Below are positions 4,406-6,303 of a DNA stretch of 6,303 bases, in pieces. The DNA is from Holophagaceae bacterium. Lineage in GTDB: Bacteria; Acidobacteriota; Holophagae; Holophagales; Holophagaceae. The stretch spans positions 2,728 through 9,030 of the forward strand of contig DPRT01000094.1 in NCBI GenBank assembly GCA_003538615.1, in the 5' to 3' direction. The notes under the pieces were generated by a model. It saw only the letters and a program-made list of their open reading frames with translations, ran no database searches and was not told where the DNA came from. How positions within the stretch are numbered: position 1 is the first letter of the stretch; every line of letters starts with the position of its first letter. A program made the position numbers and the translations under genes.

Positions 4406-5779
4406 ATGGAGCATCCGGAATCCCAGAGGCGCGGCGGATCGGGGGTGCCGGTCTTCCTCACCCGTGCGTTGATCTGCCTGGCGGCCATGCTCTTCCTGGG
4501 CCTGGGGCTCGGCATGAGCGTCCACAAGGGGATCTCGGCGCTCTGGGTCCTGGGCCTGGTGGCCACTCTGGCCTTCGTGGTGGTGCTCATGGCCCGCTGG
4601 CAGGTGGGGCCCATCGCCGAGCCCCTGGAGCAGCTGCTGGGCGGAACGCGGCCCAGGGCCATCGAGGATCTGCCACGGGCCTGGTCGGCCCTGGAACGGG
4701 AGAACCTGGACCTCCGGGAGCGGGCCGTCCGGGACGACCGGCTGCTGCCCAGCATCATGGCGAGGATCGAGGAGGGGGTGCTCCTCTTCGGCGCCAGCGG
4801 CGGGCTGGAGCAGTTCAACCCGGCGGCCCAGCGCCACGTCGGTCTGGGAGCCCCGCTGGCCAAGGGGATGGCCGTGGCCCAGGTCCTCCCGGATGCCGCC
4901 AGCGCCGCCGCCGTCCAGCGGGCCTATGCGGGCGTGCCTTCGGAATGGCGCATGGCCCGAGCGGCCCGGACCCTGCGGGTGCGCGCGATCCCCTTCGCGC
5001 CTCTGGGGGCGGTGAGCGGCGTGCTGCTCACCCTGGACGACGTCACGAGCCAGGAGGCCCTGGAGACCACCCGTCAGAAATTCATCTCCAACGTGAGCCA
5101 TGAGCTGAAGACCCCCGTGACGGCCATCCGCATCGCCGCCGAGAACCTCCAGGAGGAGGCCCCGTCGGAACCGGCCCAGGCGGGGGCCCAGTCCATCCTG
5201 CGCTCCGTGGATCGCCTGGCGCTGCTGCTGGGGGATCTTTCGGAGCTGAGCCGCATCGAAAGCGGCGCCCTCCACCTGGAGCCGGTGTGCCTGGATCTTG
5301 CGGCCTTCGTGGCGGCCCTGGTGAAGGACCAGCAGCCGCGCCTGGCGGCCTCGGACGTGGCCCTGGACGTGGCGGTGGAGGCCCCGCCGGGGGGACTCCT
5401 GGTGGCCGATCCCCTCCGCCTGAGCCAGGTCCTGGAGAACCTGCTGTCCAACGCCATCAAGTTCAGCCTGCCGGGGAGCCGGGTGAGGCTGGCGGTCCGC
5501 CTGTCGGAGCAGGGGCAGTGCTGGGAAGTCTCCGACCAGGGGCCGGGCATCTCCGAGGAGGAGCAGGGGCGGATCTTCGAGCGCTTCTACCGGTCCAGGG
5601 CGGCCCAGGCCAAGCCGGGCACGGGCCTGGGTCTGGCCATCGTGAAGCACCTCTGCCGCCTCATGGGCGGAGAGGTGACGGTGGAGAGCCGCCCCGGGGA
5701 AGGGGCCACCTTCCGGGTGATGCTGCCGCCCACGCCGCGGGCGGAGGATCAGGCCTCGGCGGGTCCGCCCAGCCGGTAG
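4406..5779 (+). CDS. Membrane sensor histidine kinase, PhoR-like (2 TM-PAS-HisKA-HATPase)
   Basis: A 457-residue inner-membrane sensor kinase. Two hydrophobic helices (about 15-36 and 43-63) are separated by only a short loop, so there is almost no extracytoplasmic domain, as in PhoR. A linker (about 69-115) leads to a PAS-like region (about 116-215, with MARIEEGVLLFG and EQFNPAA). The HisKA H-box FISNVSHELKTPVTAI (226-241) carries the phosphoacceptor H232. The ATPase boxes follow: N-box ENLLSNAIKFS (344-354), G1 DQGPGIS (377-383), F-box IFERFYR (390-396) and G2 GTGLGLAIVKHL (405-416). All catalytic motifs are intact. I chose the ATG at 4406; in-frame starts at 4337 (GTG), 4373 and 4379 are possible. 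AAGG nine bases upstream of 4406 is the better ribosome site, since GAGGG sits too close. The kinase is divergent from the pit operon and its 3' end overlaps a convergent response regulator by 31 bases. Phosphate sensing is inferred from context. Confidence 0.93.
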   Translation: MEHPESQRRGGSGVPVFLTRALICLAAMLFLGLGLGMSVHKGISALWVLGLVATLAFVVVLMARWQVGPIAEPLEQLLGGTRPRAIEDLPRAWSALERENLDLRERAVRDDRLLPSIMARIEEGVLLFGASGGLEQFNPAAQRHVGLGAPLAKGMAVAQVLPDAASAAAVQRAYAGVPSEWRMARAARTLRVRAIPFAPLGAVSGVLLTLDDVTSQEALETTRQKFISNVSHELKTPVTAIRIAAENLQEEAPSEPAQAGAQSILRSVDRLALLLGDLSELSRIESGALHLEPVCLDLAAFVAALVKDQQPRLAASDVALDVAVEAPPGGLLVADPLRLSQVLENLLSNAIKFSLPGSRVRLAVRLSEQGQCWEVSDQGPGISEEEQGRIFERFYRSRAAQAKPGTGLGLAIVKHLCRLMGGEVTVESRPGEGATFRVMLPPTPRAEDQASAGPPSR

Positions 5780-6303
5780 CCCACGCCCACCACGGTCTCG
5801 ATGTGGTCCGCCGCCACGGGCCCCAGCTTGGCCCGGACCCGGCGCACGTGGGCATCGATGGTGCGGCTTTCGCCCAGGTACTCCAGGCCCCAGACCTGCT
5901 GCAGGATCTTCTCCCGGGTGAGGACGCGGCGGGGGTTGGCCAGGAAGTAGGCCAGCAACTCGAATTCCCGCCGGGTGAGATCCACGAGCTGGCCATCCAC
6001 CCGGGCCGTGTGCATGTCCAGATCCACGGCGATGGGGCCGAAGGCCAGGCGCAGGGCGCGCACCGACGTTTCCGGCGGGACAGCGCGCCTCAGGATCGCG
6101 CGGAGGCGGGCCGCCAGCTCCCGGGCGGAGAAGGGCTTGGAGATGTAGTCGTCGGCGCCCAGCTCCAGGCCCAGCACCCGGTCGATCTCTTCGCTGCGGG
6201 CCGTCACCAGCAGCACGGGCAGCGCATGGTGGGTGGCATGGGCGCGGATGGCCCGCAGCACGTCGAGGCCGTCCATGTCCGGGAGGCTGAGGTCCAGCAG
6301 GGC
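5749..6303 (-). CDS. OmpR/PhoB-family response regulator, N-terminus outside the window
   Basis: A DNA-binding response regulator whose start lies beyond the right edge; 184 residues are visible and roughly 50 N-terminal residues are missing. The visible part opens with ALLDLSLPDMDGLDVLR, where the aspartate at visible position 4 is the expected phosphoacceptor. The conserved threonine of LLVTARSEE (T34) and lysine of DYISKPFSARELAARL (K56) complete the receiver site. After a linker (about 73-82) comes a winged-helix output domain: a beta-strand start around LRLAFGPIAVDLD, then LTRREFELLAYFLANPRRVLT, the recognition helix region ESRTIDAHVRRVRAKLG, and the wing IETVVGVGYRLGGP. This is the PhoB/OmpR class. 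It is probably the partner of the adjacent kinase, yet the two are convergent rather than in one operon. Assignment to the PhoB function is an inference from the kinase and pit neighbours. Confidence 0.94.
   Translation of the reverse strand, partial: ALLDLSLPDMDGLDVLRAIRAHATHHALPVLLVTARSEEIDRVLGLELGADDYISKPFSARELAARLRAILRRAVPPETSVRALRLAFGPIAVDLDMHTARVDGQLVDLTRREFELLAYFLANPRRVLTREKILQQVWGLEYLGESRTIDAHVRRVRAKLGPVAADHIETVVGVGYRLGGPAEA

Noticed and set aside
4316..5650. 444-codon minus-strand open frame antisense to the sensor kinase
   Set aside because: It is rich in R, G, H and Q and lacks any recognisable motif, while the plus strand has all kinase boxes. The length is explained by codon bias.
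5726..5744. CCGCCC/GGGCGG hairpin as terminator of the response regulator
   Set aside because: A 6-bp stem with a 7-base loop just past the regulator stop, but it lies in kinase coding sequence, has no T run, and such stems are common at this GC content.

Overview
The window is dense, high-GC bacterial chromosome with eight protein genes, two of them cut by the window edges. There is no RNA gene, mobile element or CRISPR array that I can see. Codon third positions are strongly G/C, so nearly every real gene casts a long open frame on the opposite strand. The gene content (Pit/DUF47 phosphate uptake, a PhoR-like kinase, an OmpR/PhoB-type regulator) is generic. The protein style is compatible with an Acidobacteriota of the Holophaga/Geothrix kind, but this is only an impression and another high-GC Gram-negative cannot be excluded.

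Layout. Positions 1-2427 are a tightly packed minus-strand cluster, in transcription order: a GNAT-family N-acyltransferase, a PlsC-type acyltransferase, an arginase/agmatinase-family ureohydrolase and an unrecognised small protein that runs off the left edge. The junctions are a TGATG one-base overlap, an 11-base overlap and a 7-base gap, so translation is probably coupled throughout. Positions 2428-2620 are a 193-base non-coding gap containing inverted repeats with interlocked (pseudoknot-like) topology. Positions 2621-4292, also minus strand, are a DUF47/PhoU-like accessory protein followed 7 bases later by a Pit-family phosphate permease. A 113-base divergent spacer (4293-4405) separates this pair from a plus-strand membrane sensor kinase (4406-5779). 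The kinase runs tail-to-tail into a minus-strand OmpR/PhoB-type response regulator that leaves the window on the right. The 3' ends of kinase and regulator overlap by 31 bases.

How it fits together. The clearest functional unit is phosphate uptake: Pit with its DUF47 partner, divergent from a PhoR-like kinase and near a PhoB-like regulator. The sequence supports a phosphate-responsive locus, but the kinase's signal and targets are inferred from position only. The GNAT-PlsC-ureohydrolase cluster has no obvious single pathway. Its best-supported property is its coupled architecture. An unusual substrate loop in the ureohydrolase and an apparently shortened GNAT P-loop make it the most novel part of the window. 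I did not find a clearly new defence or mobile system.
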